Shown: positions 9,445-16,184 of the stretch, one piece after another | Position numbering within the stretch: position 1 is the stretch's first letter | How the letters are laid out: every line of letters begins with the position of its first letter | Source of the DNA: an uncultured Sphingomonadaceae bacterium | GTDB taxonomy: Bacteria; Pseudomonadota; Alphaproteobacteria; Sphingomonadales; Sphingomonadaceae | Length of the DNA stretch: 64,000 bases | Reading direction: 5' to 3' | NCBI GenBank assembly: GCA_947496865.1 | Contig: CANMEE010000001.1 | Span: 487,501 to 551,500 of the forward strand | Program-made: the position numbers and the translations under genes | The notes under the pieces: generated by a model | Databases searched by the model: none | Seen by the model: the letters and a program-made list of their open reading frames with translations, nothing else | What the model was told of the DNA's origin: nothing

Positions 9445-10245
9445 TTACTGCGGCCTATGCGCGTGGATGAGAAATTCAATATTACCCTTTGGCCCGGTAA
9501 TAGGGCTTTGCGATATACCACTGACATTCCATCCTCTACCGGTTAGCCAGTCACGGACCTTTTCACAAACTTGACCATGCACAGCGGCATCGCGGACCAC
9601 ACCGCCTTTGCCGACATCGCCACGCTCGGCTTCAAATTGCGGCTTGATCAACGCGACCAGCTGCGCGCCCGGTTTGACAAAGGTCATCGGCCGTTCGAGC
9701 ACTTTGGTCAGCGAGATGAAACTGGCATCGCACACAATGAGATCGATCGGTTCCGAGATATGTGCCGCCGTCAATATCCGCGCACTGGTCTGTTCATGGA
9801 CAACCACTCGCTCGTCCTGACGCAATTTCCATGCAAGCTGGTTGGTGCCGCTATCCACCGCGTAAACTTTTTTCGCACCCCGGCTCAACAAGACATCGGT
9901 GAAGCCTCCAGTACTGCTGCCCACATCAACCGCGGTCATGTCGGTCACTGCGATGTCGAAATGATCCAGCGCATGGTCAAGTTTGATACCGCCGCGCGAA
10001 ACCCAGGGATGATCCTTGCCCTTCAGATCGACGACTATGTCATTGAGATATTTCTGACCGGGCTTGTCGACCTTTTGATCAGCCACGGTGACCAGCCCGG
10101 CCATAATATAGGCCTGCGCTTTGGCCCGGCTTTCTGCAAGACCGCGATCCACCAGAATCTGGTCGATCCTGAGCTTCGCTGGTTTGGACTTACCCACCTC
10201 TGTGGGGGGTGCGGTTTTCGCTGGGCGGCTATCATCTTGGTTCAT
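9445..10245 (-). CDS. tlyA: TlyA-family rRNA 2'-O-methyltransferase
   Basis: The 266-residue protein has an N-terminal S4 RNA-binding domain (about residues 24-85, LRIDQILVDRGLAESRAKAQ) and an FtsJ-like methyltransferase domain with the SAM motif VDVGSSTGGFTDVLLSRGA (about 105-123). The family methylates ribose in 16S and 23S rRNA; older annotations call it hemolysin A. A short basic and Pro-rich N-terminal extension precedes the S4 domain. It is divergent from the following lipoprotein gene, with only about 50 bases between them. Confidence 0.9.
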   Translation of the reverse strand: MNQDDSRPAKTAPPTEVGKSKPAKLRIDQILVDRGLAESRAKAQAYIMAGLVTVADQKVDKPGQKYLNDIVVDLKGKDHPWVSRGGIKLDHALDHFDIAVTDMTAVDVGSSTGGFTDVLLSRGAKKVYAVDSGTNQLAWKLRQDERVVVHEQTSARILTAAHISEPIDLIVCDASFISLTKVLERPMTFVKPGAQLVALIKPQFEAERGDVGKGGVVRDAAVHGQVCEKVRDWLTGRGWNVSGISQSPITGPKGNIEFLIHAHRPQ

Positions 10246-10294
10246 ATAAAAATGGGACTAGCCGAAGCCCATGCTTTTGACCATATTCCATCTC

Positions 10295-10846
10295 ATGAGA
10301 ATCACTTTTGCCTTTTCCGCCATATTGTTAGCGTCCGGATGCTCGGGTGTAGTGCCATCACCAACACCTGCACCGACACAAACTCCTGCGCCAACACCAG
10401 CTCCGGCGCCCACCCCGGCTCCAGCACCCGCGCCAGAACCGATGAGCGGAGACTGGACAGAGTGGCCGCTGGCGCAAGGCGATTGGGTCTACCGCGACGA
10501 TGATCGCGGCTCAATCGCGCTCTTTGGTCCACCAAATGCAGAAGCGAGCTTCATGATACGCTGCGATCAAAGTCGCAATCAGCTGTTTCTGTCTCGCGAA
10601 GGCACCGTGGCCAATAGCGGCGCACAAATGACGCTACGCGCGAGCTCGGGCCTACAAAGCTATCCGGCGCGCAATAGTGGTGGCGCGCTTAACTATGCCG
10701 CCATATCGCTGCCAGTCACCGACTATATGATGGATCGCATTGCATTTAGCCGCGGCCGATTTGCTGTTGAAACAAGCGGACTGGCATCGCTCGCCATCCC
10801 GATTTGGCCAGAGTTTACCCGCGTCGTCGAGGACTGCCGCAACTAA
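10295..10846 (+). CDS. Proline-rich lipoprotein of unknown function
   Basis: From the chosen ATG the protein has a short signal and the lipobox LASGC, so it should be lipid-anchored. A low-complexity tether of Pro-Thr-Ala repeats follows (PTPAPTPAPAPTPAPAP), then a globular domain of about 130 residues with two cysteines (IRCDQ and VEDCRN) that may form a disulfide. The tether probably spans from the membrane to the globular part. An in-frame ATG at 10271 would add eight residues; neither start has a convincing Shine-Dalgarno sequence. I do not recognise the globular domain. Confidence 0.7.
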   Translation: MRITFAFSAILLASGCSGVVPSPTPAPTQTPAPTPAPAPTPAPAPAPEPMSGDWTEWPLAQGDWVYRDDDRGSIALFGPPNAEASFMIRCDQSRNQLFLSREGTVANSGAQMTLRASSGLQSYPARNSGGALNYAAISLPVTDYMMDRIAFSRGRFAVETSGLASLAIPIWPEFTRVVEDCRN

Positions 10847-10947
10847 CCGCAAGCCAAGAACATGTTTAGCCGGATGGAGAGAGTTAAGCGGTCAGCTGCT
10901 TTTCGGCGGAACGCGTAATTCTGACAGCAAATTAAAAAATTTCAAGT

Positions 10948-10993
10948 CTTGTTCAAGTGTAGCGAATGATTCACATTCCAATTGTCGAACAAG
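10948..10993 (+). other. Inverted repeat in the leader before the tiny ORF
   Basis: CTTGTTC at 10948-10954 is matched by GAACAAG at 10987-10993, with a 32-base spacer that contains further short complementarities. It lies just upstream of the tiny ORF at 11006-11110. It could be an RNA structure in a 5' leader or a regulator site; the sequence alone does not decide. Confidence 0.3.
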
Positions 10994-11005
10994 CGGAGAT
11001 TCTCA

Positions 11006-11110
11006 ATGCAACAGTTCGTATCTTATCAACAAGCGAAAGGAGGTGGTCCGATGTCTCATGGTTCAGCACAGGGGTCGGAAAAATCCGTTCGGGGAGCAAC
11101 TCTGATCTAA
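11006..11110 (+). CDS. Tiny ORF with an exceptionally strong ribosome binding site
   Basis: An open frame of 34 codons runs from ATG 11006 to TAA 11110. Inside it, ATG 11051 is preceded at 6-base spacing by AAGGAGGT (11037-11044), part of AAAGGAGGTGGTCC, which matches the complement of the 16S rRNA 3' end over 14 bases with one G/A difference. The likely product therefore starts at 11051 and is the 19-residue MSHGSAQGSEKSVRGATLI. It is followed by a hairpin and two factor-independent terminators, so this looks like its own short transcript. The peptide has no signal or membrane segment. It could be a leader peptide, a small protein or a decoy ribosome site; function is unknown. Confidence 0.5.
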   Translation: MQQFVSYQQAKGGGPMSHGSAQGSEKSVRGATLI

Positions 11111-11126
11111 CGATCAGGCAACCCGG

Positions 11127-11147
11127 CAGCGGCACTTCCAACCGCTG
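11127..11147 (+). other. Stem-loop after the tiny ORF
   Basis: CAGCGG (11127-11132) and CCGCTG (11142-11147) form a perfect 6-bp stem around the loop cacttccaa. It starts 17 bases after the tiny ORF stop and has no T-tract, so it is not itself a terminator. The loop and flanks recur at 13341-13358. Confidence 0.5.
11128..11145 (+). repeat. Short repeat, copy 1
   Basis: AGCGGCACTTCCAACCGC recurs at 13341-13358 with a single change (AAC to AAT). In this copy the stem around the loop is intact. The two copies bracket the beta-helix gene together with the longer direct repeats. Confidence 0.5.
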
Positions 11148-11186
11148 ACCCATGGCCATTAAGCTATTGAGAAATAGAGTAATGTA

Positions 11187-11215
11187 GGGGGGATGAGATA
11201 TTCATCCCCCCTTTT
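11187..11215 (+). terminator. Strong factor-independent terminator (first of two)
   Basis: GGGGGGATGA (11187-11196) pairs perfectly with TCATCCCCCC (11202-11211) over 10 bp around a 5-base loop and is followed by TTTT. It would end the transcript that carries the tiny ORF. Confidence 0.85.
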
Positions 11216-11219
11216 AGTC

Positions 11220-11250
11220 CCCCTTTAGCGTTGCACTAGAGGGGTTTTTT
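11220..11250 (+). terminator. Second factor-independent terminator in tandem
   Basis: CCCCTTTAG (11220-11228) pairs with CTAGAGGGG (11236-11244), nine pairs with one G-U, and is followed by TTTTTT (11245-11250). It lies 4 bases after the first terminator and belongs to the copy of the direct repeat at 11223-11295. Confidence 0.8.
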
Positions 11251-11295
11251 GATTCAATCCACTTTAGAGAACAAATCATCCATTTTGAATTTGTC
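11223..11295 (+). repeat. Diverged direct repeat upstream of the beta-helix gene
   Basis: This segment aligns with 13167-13240 across about 73 bases. Shared blocks are CTTTAGC, CTAGA(G/A)GGGTTTTT, CAATCC, AAAT(C/T)ATCCATTT and TTGTCA. Both copies include a terminator stem. The distance between copies is about 1.94 kb, spanning exactly the beta-helix gene. Confidence 0.7.
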
Positions 11296-11389
11296 ACAGT
11301 ATCGACATCTCATCCTGCTTATATCATGTATGCCGACCACAGGCTTGATTCGCCCCGACAGTGCTGGGAAATACAAAGGATAGACAACG

Positions 11390-13162
11390 ATGGAAACGAT
11401 AGATAACGAACAGGTCGTTGCCGCTGCAGTGGCTGGTCAGAATTATGTCCAACCGGAAGATTTCGGTACACCTGGAGCGGGCTCGAATGACAATGCCCTA
11501 TTTGAAGATGCTGTTGCGACCGGCCAGACAGTGCTGGCACTCGGTCCCTATTATCAGCTTGATCAACTCGAGTTTACCGCAGCGCCGGCAATTATATTCG
11601 GGCCAAAAACAGAATGGCGCAATGTCCAAGGTGGTGGTGCTAAGAAACCCGCCATCACGGTAACCGGTTCAACCGGAGATTCCACCACAATATCAGCTCT
11701 GTCGAGCAGTACATCTAGTAGTTTTCTAAAGGACAAGGTCACGGTCGCTAGCGTGGCTTCTTTTGCGGTAGGTGACCGCGTTCGCGTAGCTGAAAACGGC
11801 CCAACCTTGGATCAGACTTATAATCCAGGCATCTTTCAGGACGCGAACTATTGGGAATTTGCCACGATTGTCGATATCACTGGCACCGTGGTCAGTTTCG
11901 AAGAATTTCTGACCTTCGGGACAGGCTACGATATCGCTAAATCAATGACAATGACCAAAGTCGATTTCGTTGAACGAGCGCGTATTGAAGGCGGGCGCTA
12001 TACAGGAAGCAATGGATCGGGTGGCGGCATTCAACTTAAATATTGTCGTGATAGCCATCTGTCGAACATACGTGGCGGCGGCTATTCGGACAACGATCGG
12101 GATGGTGGACAAGCTGTGTCATTTGAGGATTGCTGGGAATGCACGAGCCACGGCAGTCGCAGTGAATGGTCATTGTTCAGTTTTGACGCGCGCCGAAATC
12201 AAAGTTGTATATTTTCTGATATCCAGGGCAAGCGCACCAGCAATGGCGGTGTGATGTCAAACGGCAACATCAAATGTCATTTTGATATTTTGCAGGACAG
12301 TCCAGGCGATACAAATGGCGACGGTTTGCAGGTTGGCAATGGCAGTCGCAAAAATACATTCCGGCAACGCACCAGCGGTTCGCATTGCTATACAGTCTGG
12401 AGCCATCAATATAGCGATGACAATGACTATGAGGTTTGGACTGATGCTGGAATCACGCGCGGCATGCAAGTATTTGGAGACAACAATCAAATCCGTCTGA
12501 CTGCTGCTGGACATGGCTCCAATGGCCTAAATATTTTGGGCAATAACAATAAAGCACATGGCAATGTAACCTGTGAAGCGACCGCCTTGACATTGACATC
12601 AAGTACCGATGGCAATGAAGTTACAGGCCATTGGGAAAGTCTGGGTAATGGTGTCGCTTCGTACGACGTTTTGATCGACCAAAATGTTACCAACAGCAAA
12701 ATTGATATTACTGGCGGTGTAAAGGGCGTGCATTTTGCTAGCGGCGCGCAGCCTGACATTTCCTGCGACTATCATGTAAAAGGCCCGAGCCCATACCATT
12801 TTGGGCGATCTTTCCGCAGCTTGGGTTATGAATGGGCGCAGTACATTGGCGGAGTGAGCACAACAGCAAAGGACTTAATGGTCCCATCTGAAACAGTTGG
12901 CGCGCTTGTTCCTTTGGATGGGAACCTAAATAGTAGCGCAACGGCCATTTGCTATAAAGTTAGCCTTGTTGATAACAGTCGAAACGTCCCGGACGCTTGG
13001 TCTGAATATCTGGTCAGCGTCCGCAGTGGCAGCGTGAAGGCTGTTTTGATGCAATCAGGCGGCGCATTCCAGCAGACTCCATTGATTGAGATCAATGGAA
13101 ATGTAGCGCAAATACTCGCAGGAACTGGCGTCATTGTAAAATGTCTGATCAGCAAGTTTTAG
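11390..13162 (+). CDS. Solitary parallel beta-helix (tailspike/pectate-lyase-like) protein
   Basis: The 590-residue protein begins with a motif near residues 20-50, QPEDFGTPGAGSNDNALFED, resembling the DFGAKGDGxTDDT segment at the start of pectate-lyase-superfamily phage tailspikes and glycan depolymerases. Residues 190-450 show repeated short strands with Asn/Gly turns (SNIRGGGYSDNDRDGG, NNNKAHGN), as expected of a right-handed beta-helix. Residues 480-590 form a separate C-terminal domain. There is no signal peptide. AAGGA lies about 8 bases before the ATG. No phage structural gene is nearby. Binding or cleavage of a polysaccharide is inference; catalytic residues cannot be assigned. Confidence 0.6.
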   Translation: METIDNEQVVAAAVAGQNYVQPEDFGTPGAGSNDNALFEDAVATGQTVLALGPYYQLDQLEFTAAPAIIFGPKTEWRNVQGGGAKKPAITVTGSTGDSTTISALSSSTSSSFLKDKVTVASVASFAVGDRVRVAENGPTLDQTYNPGIFQDANYWEFATIVDITGTVVSFEEFLTFGTGYDIAKSMTMTKVDFVERARIEGGRYTGSNGSGGGIQLKYCRDSHLSNIRGGGYSDNDRDGGQAVSFEDCWECTSHGSRSEWSLFSFDARRNQSCIFSDIQGKRTSNGGVMSNGNIKCHFDILQDSPGDTNGDGLQVGNGSRKNTFRQRTSGSHCYTVWSHQYSDDNDYEVWTDAGITRGMQVFGDNNQIRLTAAGHGSNGLNILGNNNKAHGNVTCEATALTLTSSTDGNEVTGHWESLGNGVASYDVLIDQNVTNSKIDITGGVKGVHFASGAQPDISCDYHVKGPSPYHFGRSFRSLGYEWAQYIGGVSTTAKDLMVPSETVGALVPLDGNLNSSATAICYKVSLVDNSRNVPDAWSEYLVSVRSGSVKAVLMQSGGAFQQTPLIEINGNVAQILAGTGVIVKCLISKF

Positions 13163-13166
13163 TCGA

Positions 13167-13193
13167 CTTTAGCTATCCGCTAGAAGGGTTTTT
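13167..13193 (+). terminator. Terminator after the beta-helix gene
   Basis: CTTTAGC and GCTAGAAG pair around the loop tatcc, followed by GGG and TTTTT. The stem is weaker than its counterpart at 11220-11250, of which it is a diverged copy. It starts 4 bases after the stop codon. Confidence 0.6.
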
Positions 13194-13240
13194 GATCTCA
13201 ATCCGCCTCAAAGAATAAATTATCCATTTAGGGCTTGTCA
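13167..13240 (+). repeat. Diverged direct repeat downstream of the beta-helix gene
   Basis: This is the second copy of the segment at 11223-11295. It begins right after the beta-helix gene and contains its terminator, which suggests that the upstream copy is the former 3' end of a lost or replaced related gene. Confidence 0.7.
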
Positions 13241-13340
13241 TCGTCGACGATAGTTATACTCTTGCGGGGTCGCCGTCATACAATACATTGGTTATAAGAG
13301 ATTTTCTTAGACATCGACAGATAAGTGTAAATCATAGGCA

Positions 13341-13358
13341 AGCGGCACTTCCAATCGC
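13341..13358 (+). repeat. Short repeat, copy 2
   Basis: AGCGGCACTTCCAATCGC, 17 of 18 bases identical to 11128-11145. The surrounding hairpin is not preserved here. It lies about 20 bases before the end of the convergent DUF2721 gene. Confidence 0.5.
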
Positions 13359-13380
13359 GATCGACAGCCTCTTTTCATTT

Positions 13381-13842
13381 TTACGTGTCGCTCTTTTCGA
13401 GAAACTCTTCGCGGATCATGAAGTCTTTCACGCCAATGCGTACTTCCCGCAAAAACTGGATCAAAGCGATGGACAACAAACTCATCGCAATAATGAATGC
13501 GCCGGCTATGATGCCGGATAGGTTAAAACCGGTCAGCCCCATTACAAATAGCAATCCGATCAGACCGCATGCGACAATCGCGCTGATCACGCTGAGAAAA
13601 ATCGCGCTGTTAACGATTTTGATCCGCAGCTGGAGATCGTGAAGTTCATCAACAATACACTGATGTTCATGGCCTTCGGTTTCGTTGAATAAATCCTGTA
13701 AAATGCGAGAGCGATCAATGATGCGCGCAAGACGGCCCGCAAACAGGCCCAGCATACCGCCGACAGCAACCAGCAGAAAGGCCGGTGCGAGCGCGGTTTG
13801 CAGCACTGTTACGATATCACCCCGACCCAATAGCTGTATCAT
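13381..13842 (-). CDS. DUF2721 membrane protein
   Basis: The 153-residue protein has three hydrophobic helices (about 15-35, 78-98, 102-125). It also has the family's ALAPAFLLVAVGGMLGLFAGRLARIIDR pattern, a helix followed by an Arg-rich motif. Function is unknown; an inner-membrane location is predicted. It sits 18 bases downstream of the siroheme synthase gene on the same strand. Confidence 0.82.
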   Translation of the reverse strand: MIQLLGRGDIVTVLQTALAPAFLLVAVGGMLGLFAGRLARIIDRSRILQDLFNETEGHEHQCIVDELHDLQLRIKIVNSAIFLSVISAIVACGLIGLLFVMGLTGFNLSGIIAGAFIIAMSLLSIALIQFLREVRIGVKDFMIREEFLEKSDT

Positions 13843-13860
13843 TTCGATCCCCCGTTTTGA

Positions 13861-14631
13861 TCAGCCGTAGCGGATCACCAATGTCAATCCTGTGACCTGT
13901 GTCGCATCAAAGTTGTTTAACTCAAAGCGTTCCGCATCAGCACGCGCCCTCGTCAAAATCGCTTCAGGAACATTGTCCGCTGCATAAATGGCATCAGCCT
14001 GCCCCAAAAGCCGGGCCTGCCTGATGGTCAAATCATCGGGATCCGCGCTTTGAAACTTCAACTCGATCAATCCTGTCAGATTACCAGCTGCCGGATCGTC
14101 CAGCCAAAGGTCAATGGCCTCGGCCTCATGGTCAGTAAACGGGTCCAACGTCCCGCCGGGATTGAGCGCTGCGTCAATAGCCCGGCGGCGGTCGGCGCCT
14201 TCTGGCCAAAGGTTCTTGATCCGCTCGCGCGCTGCGAAAAGACCATTGGCAAGTTGCCCCAGTCGCGCTGGGAGCATTTGTTCCAATCGCTGCCGCACAG
14301 CTTTGGCAAGGCCCGCAGACGCGCCGCCTGTACCAATAGCGATCAACACAGGTTCGCGATCAATAATTGCCGGTGTAGTATAATCGCAAAGCATCGAACG
14401 GTCGACTGCATTGACCAGCAAACCACGCGCTTTCAGCCGCTGGACCGCCGCCGCCGCTTCGCCATCATCTTCGAGCGCAACCACGGCAAGGGCAGCATCC
14501 GCCTGTTCGTCATCGGTCAATACCGCGCCCGCGCGCTCATAGAGCCGCCTTTTGGCATCCGCCATTTCTCCGCTGCCGAGCAATATGACCTTGCGTCCCT
14601 TCAACGTTACAAAAATGGGAAGCTGGTCCAT
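13861..14631 (-). CDS. Siroheme synthase, precorrin-2 dehydrogenase/ferrochelatase domain only
   Basis: The 256-residue protein matches the CysG N-terminal/Met8p family: an N-terminal Rossmann strand with GSGEMADAKRR, then VNAVDRSMLCDYTTPAIID and GTGGASAGLAKAVRQRLE. It oxidises precorrin-2 with NAD and inserts iron to make siroheme, the cofactor of sulfite and nitrite reductases. No uroporphyrinogen methyltransferase domain is attached. The Rossmann part is compact: the helix after GSGEM is followed almost at once by ADAALAVVAL, with about 25-30 residues fewer than classical CysG. It lies 3 bases after lysA. Its siroheme would serve the sulfate pathway encoded at 33.5-37.1 kb. Confidence 0.82.
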   Translation of the reverse strand: MDQLPIFVTLKGRKVILLGSGEMADAKRRLYERAGAVLTDDEQADAALAVVALEDDGEAAAAVQRLKARGLLVNAVDRSMLCDYTTPAIIDREPVLIAIGTGGASAGLAKAVRQRLEQMLPARLGQLANGLFAARERIKNLWPEGADRRRAIDAALNPGGTLDPFTDHEAEAIDLWLDDPAAGNLTGLIELKFQSADPDDLTIRQARLLGQADAIYAADNVPEAILTRARADAERFELNNFDATQVTGLTLVIRYG

Positions 14632-14634
14632 GGG

Positions 14635-15894
14635 CTATTTCAACCAGTCGGGCACATTTTCGGCGGCCATGATGGTCGAAGGCTCAATCCGCTCCGCCAC
14701 CACCGCATATTTGTCGCCATCGACCAGCACCTCGGGCACCAACGGACGGCTATTATAGGTATTAGCCATAGTCGCGCCATAAGCACCAGCGGTGCGGAAT
14801 ATGCCGAGATCATCGGTTTGTACGCGGTCCACTTTGCGCTCTTTGGCAAATATATCGCTGCTCTCGCAAATCGGTCCGACAATGGATGCGGTCATGCTGT
14901 CACCTGTGGGCTGGACCGCTTCAAAATGATGCCAGGCATCATAAATAGCGGGCCGCATCAGGTCGTTCATCGCTGCATCGACAATCACAAAATCGCTGTT
15001 CACGCCCGGCTTGATACGAATGACCTGCGTCATCATCACACCGCTATTGCCTGCAATCACGCGGCCGGGCTCGAACATCAGCGTGACGTCCCAGCCTTCG
15101 GTCACGCGCGCAACCATCGCGCCATATGCGGCGGGACTAGGCGGATTCTCTTCCGGCCTATACGGAACACCAAGACCACCGCCGAGGTCGACGTGGGTAA
15201 TCGTTTGACCGGCACTGCGCAAGTCAGCGACCAACTGTCCCATGCGGGTGTAGCATTTTTCGAGCGGGTCGAGATTTTGCAGCTGGCTGCCGATATGCAC
15301 TGCCACACCGCGAAGGTTCAGGCCATCCAATTTAGACAGCCGCGCAAAAATATCGGGCGCAACATCTATCGCGACCCCGAATTTATTCTCCGCTTTACCG
15401 GTGGAAATTTTCGCATGGGTCCCCGCATCGACATCAGGATTGACGCGAAGCGTCGCCGAAGCTTTCTCACCACGAGCAGCCGCTATCTCAGCCAGCATCT
15501 GGCCTTCTTCCTCAGACTCCAGGTTAAACTGGCCGATGCCTTTATCGAGGCCGAGCGTCAGTTCTGCGCGACTTTTGCCAACACCGGAAAAAACGATATC
15601 CTCTGCCTTCATGCCCGCTGCTAACGCCCGTTCCAACTCCCCACCCGAAACCACATCGGCGCCATATCCCTGATTGGCGAGAATTTTCAGCACCGCCAGA
15701 TTGGGATTGGATTTAACGGCAAAGGCAAGATGGATCTTTCCAGCATCTTTCAGCCCTTCGCGAAAAACGCGGGCGTGCCGTTCAAGCGTGGCACGGGAAT
15801 AGACGTAAACGGGTGTGCCGACGTGATCGGCGATGGTCGGGAGGGCAACATCTTCGGCATGCAGCACGCCATCTTTAAGTTGAAAATGGTCCAT
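14635..15894 (-). CDS. lysA: Diaminopimelate decarboxylase
   Basis: The 419-residue protein is a full-length PLP-dependent fold-III decarboxylase. The PLP lysine is in AFAVKSNPN (near residue 61), the glycine-rich phosphate site is HVDLGGGLG (near 238), GPICESSD carries the active-site Cys (near 342), and GAYGATMANTYNSRP is near 370. It makes L-lysine from meso-diaminopimelate in the last step of the pathway that also uses DapB at 31.2 kb. It follows the small lipoprotein gene and argH in an apparent operon, and the siroheme synthase gene comes 3 bases later. Confidence 0.96.
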   Translation of the reverse strand: MDHFQLKDGVLHAEDVALPTIADHVGTPVYVYSRATLERHARVFREGLKDAGKIHLAFAVKSNPNLAVLKILANQGYGADVVSGGELERALAAGMKAEDIVFSGVGKSRAELTLGLDKGIGQFNLESEEEGQMLAEIAAARGEKASATLRVNPDVDAGTHAKISTGKAENKFGVAIDVAPDIFARLSKLDGLNLRGVAVHIGSQLQNLDPLEKCYTRMGQLVADLRSAGQTITHVDLGGGLGVPYRPEENPPSPAAYGAMVARVTEGWDVTLMFEPGRVIAGNSGVMMTQVIRIKPGVNSDFVIVDAAMNDLMRPAIYDAWHHFEAVQPTGDSMTASIVGPICESSDIFAKERKVDRVQTDDLGIFRTAGAYGATMANTYNSRPLVPEVLVDGDKYAVVAERIEPSTIMAAENVPDWLK

Positions 15895-15935
15895 CTAACG
15901 AGGCTTTCGAATTTAGATATTGGAGAAAACGAGTT

Positions 15936-16184
15936 TTAGCCGGGCGGTGGCAAGTCGAATTTATCATCCTGCCGTTTCTCCGAGCGGCGCAGCAATTCGT
16001 CGCTGCGTTCGGGCTGGGCCTGCGTATCGGGCGTGATCAATTCTTCACCGGTGGGTCTTTCAGACTCTCCATAGACCGGCGCGGGTAGCGCCTGCCCCTT
16101 AGGCGGTTGCAACGACCCACGATTGCCGCATGCCGACAGGATCACGAGCGAAGCCAGCGCCGCTATTTTAGCTTGGTTGTTCAT
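15936..16184 (-). CDS. Small lipoprotein, LptM-like
   Basis: The 82-residue protein has a short signal and the lipobox ILSACGNRG, followed by a Pro-rich acidic/basic tail. Its size, the CGxxGxLxxP-like start of the mature part, and its position between argH and lysA match the YifL/LptM type of small lipoprotein found beside lysA in many proteobacteria. LptM assists LPS-transport machinery assembly in enterobacteria; whether this one does is inference. It overlaps the argH stop by 4 bases. Confidence 0.72.
   Translation of the reverse strand: MNNQAKIAALASLVILSACGNRGSLQPPKGQALPAPVYGESERPTGEELITPDTQAQPERSDELLRRSEKRQDDKFDLPPPG

Noticed and set aside
9571..10503. Open frame of 310 codons antisense to tlyA
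   Set aside because: The tlyA protein carries S4 and FtsJ motifs; the antisense frame has no recognisable motif and also overlaps the lipoprotein start.
10740..11105. 121-codon plus-strand frame spanning the lipoprotein end and the tiny ORF region
   Set aside because: It starts inside the lipoprotein gene and lacks a ribosome site; the frame with the strong SD is a different one.
11390..13162. Prophage remnant
   Set aside because: Only one tailspike-like protein is present; no terminase, portal, capsid, lysis or integrase gene lies within reach, so a prophage cannot be claimed.
14050..15624. Long open frame of 524 codons on the plus strand
   Set aside because: It is antisense to the siroheme synthase and lysA genes, which have clear motifs; its protein is rich in His, Ile, Arg and Cys with no fold pattern, as expected of a shadow frame.
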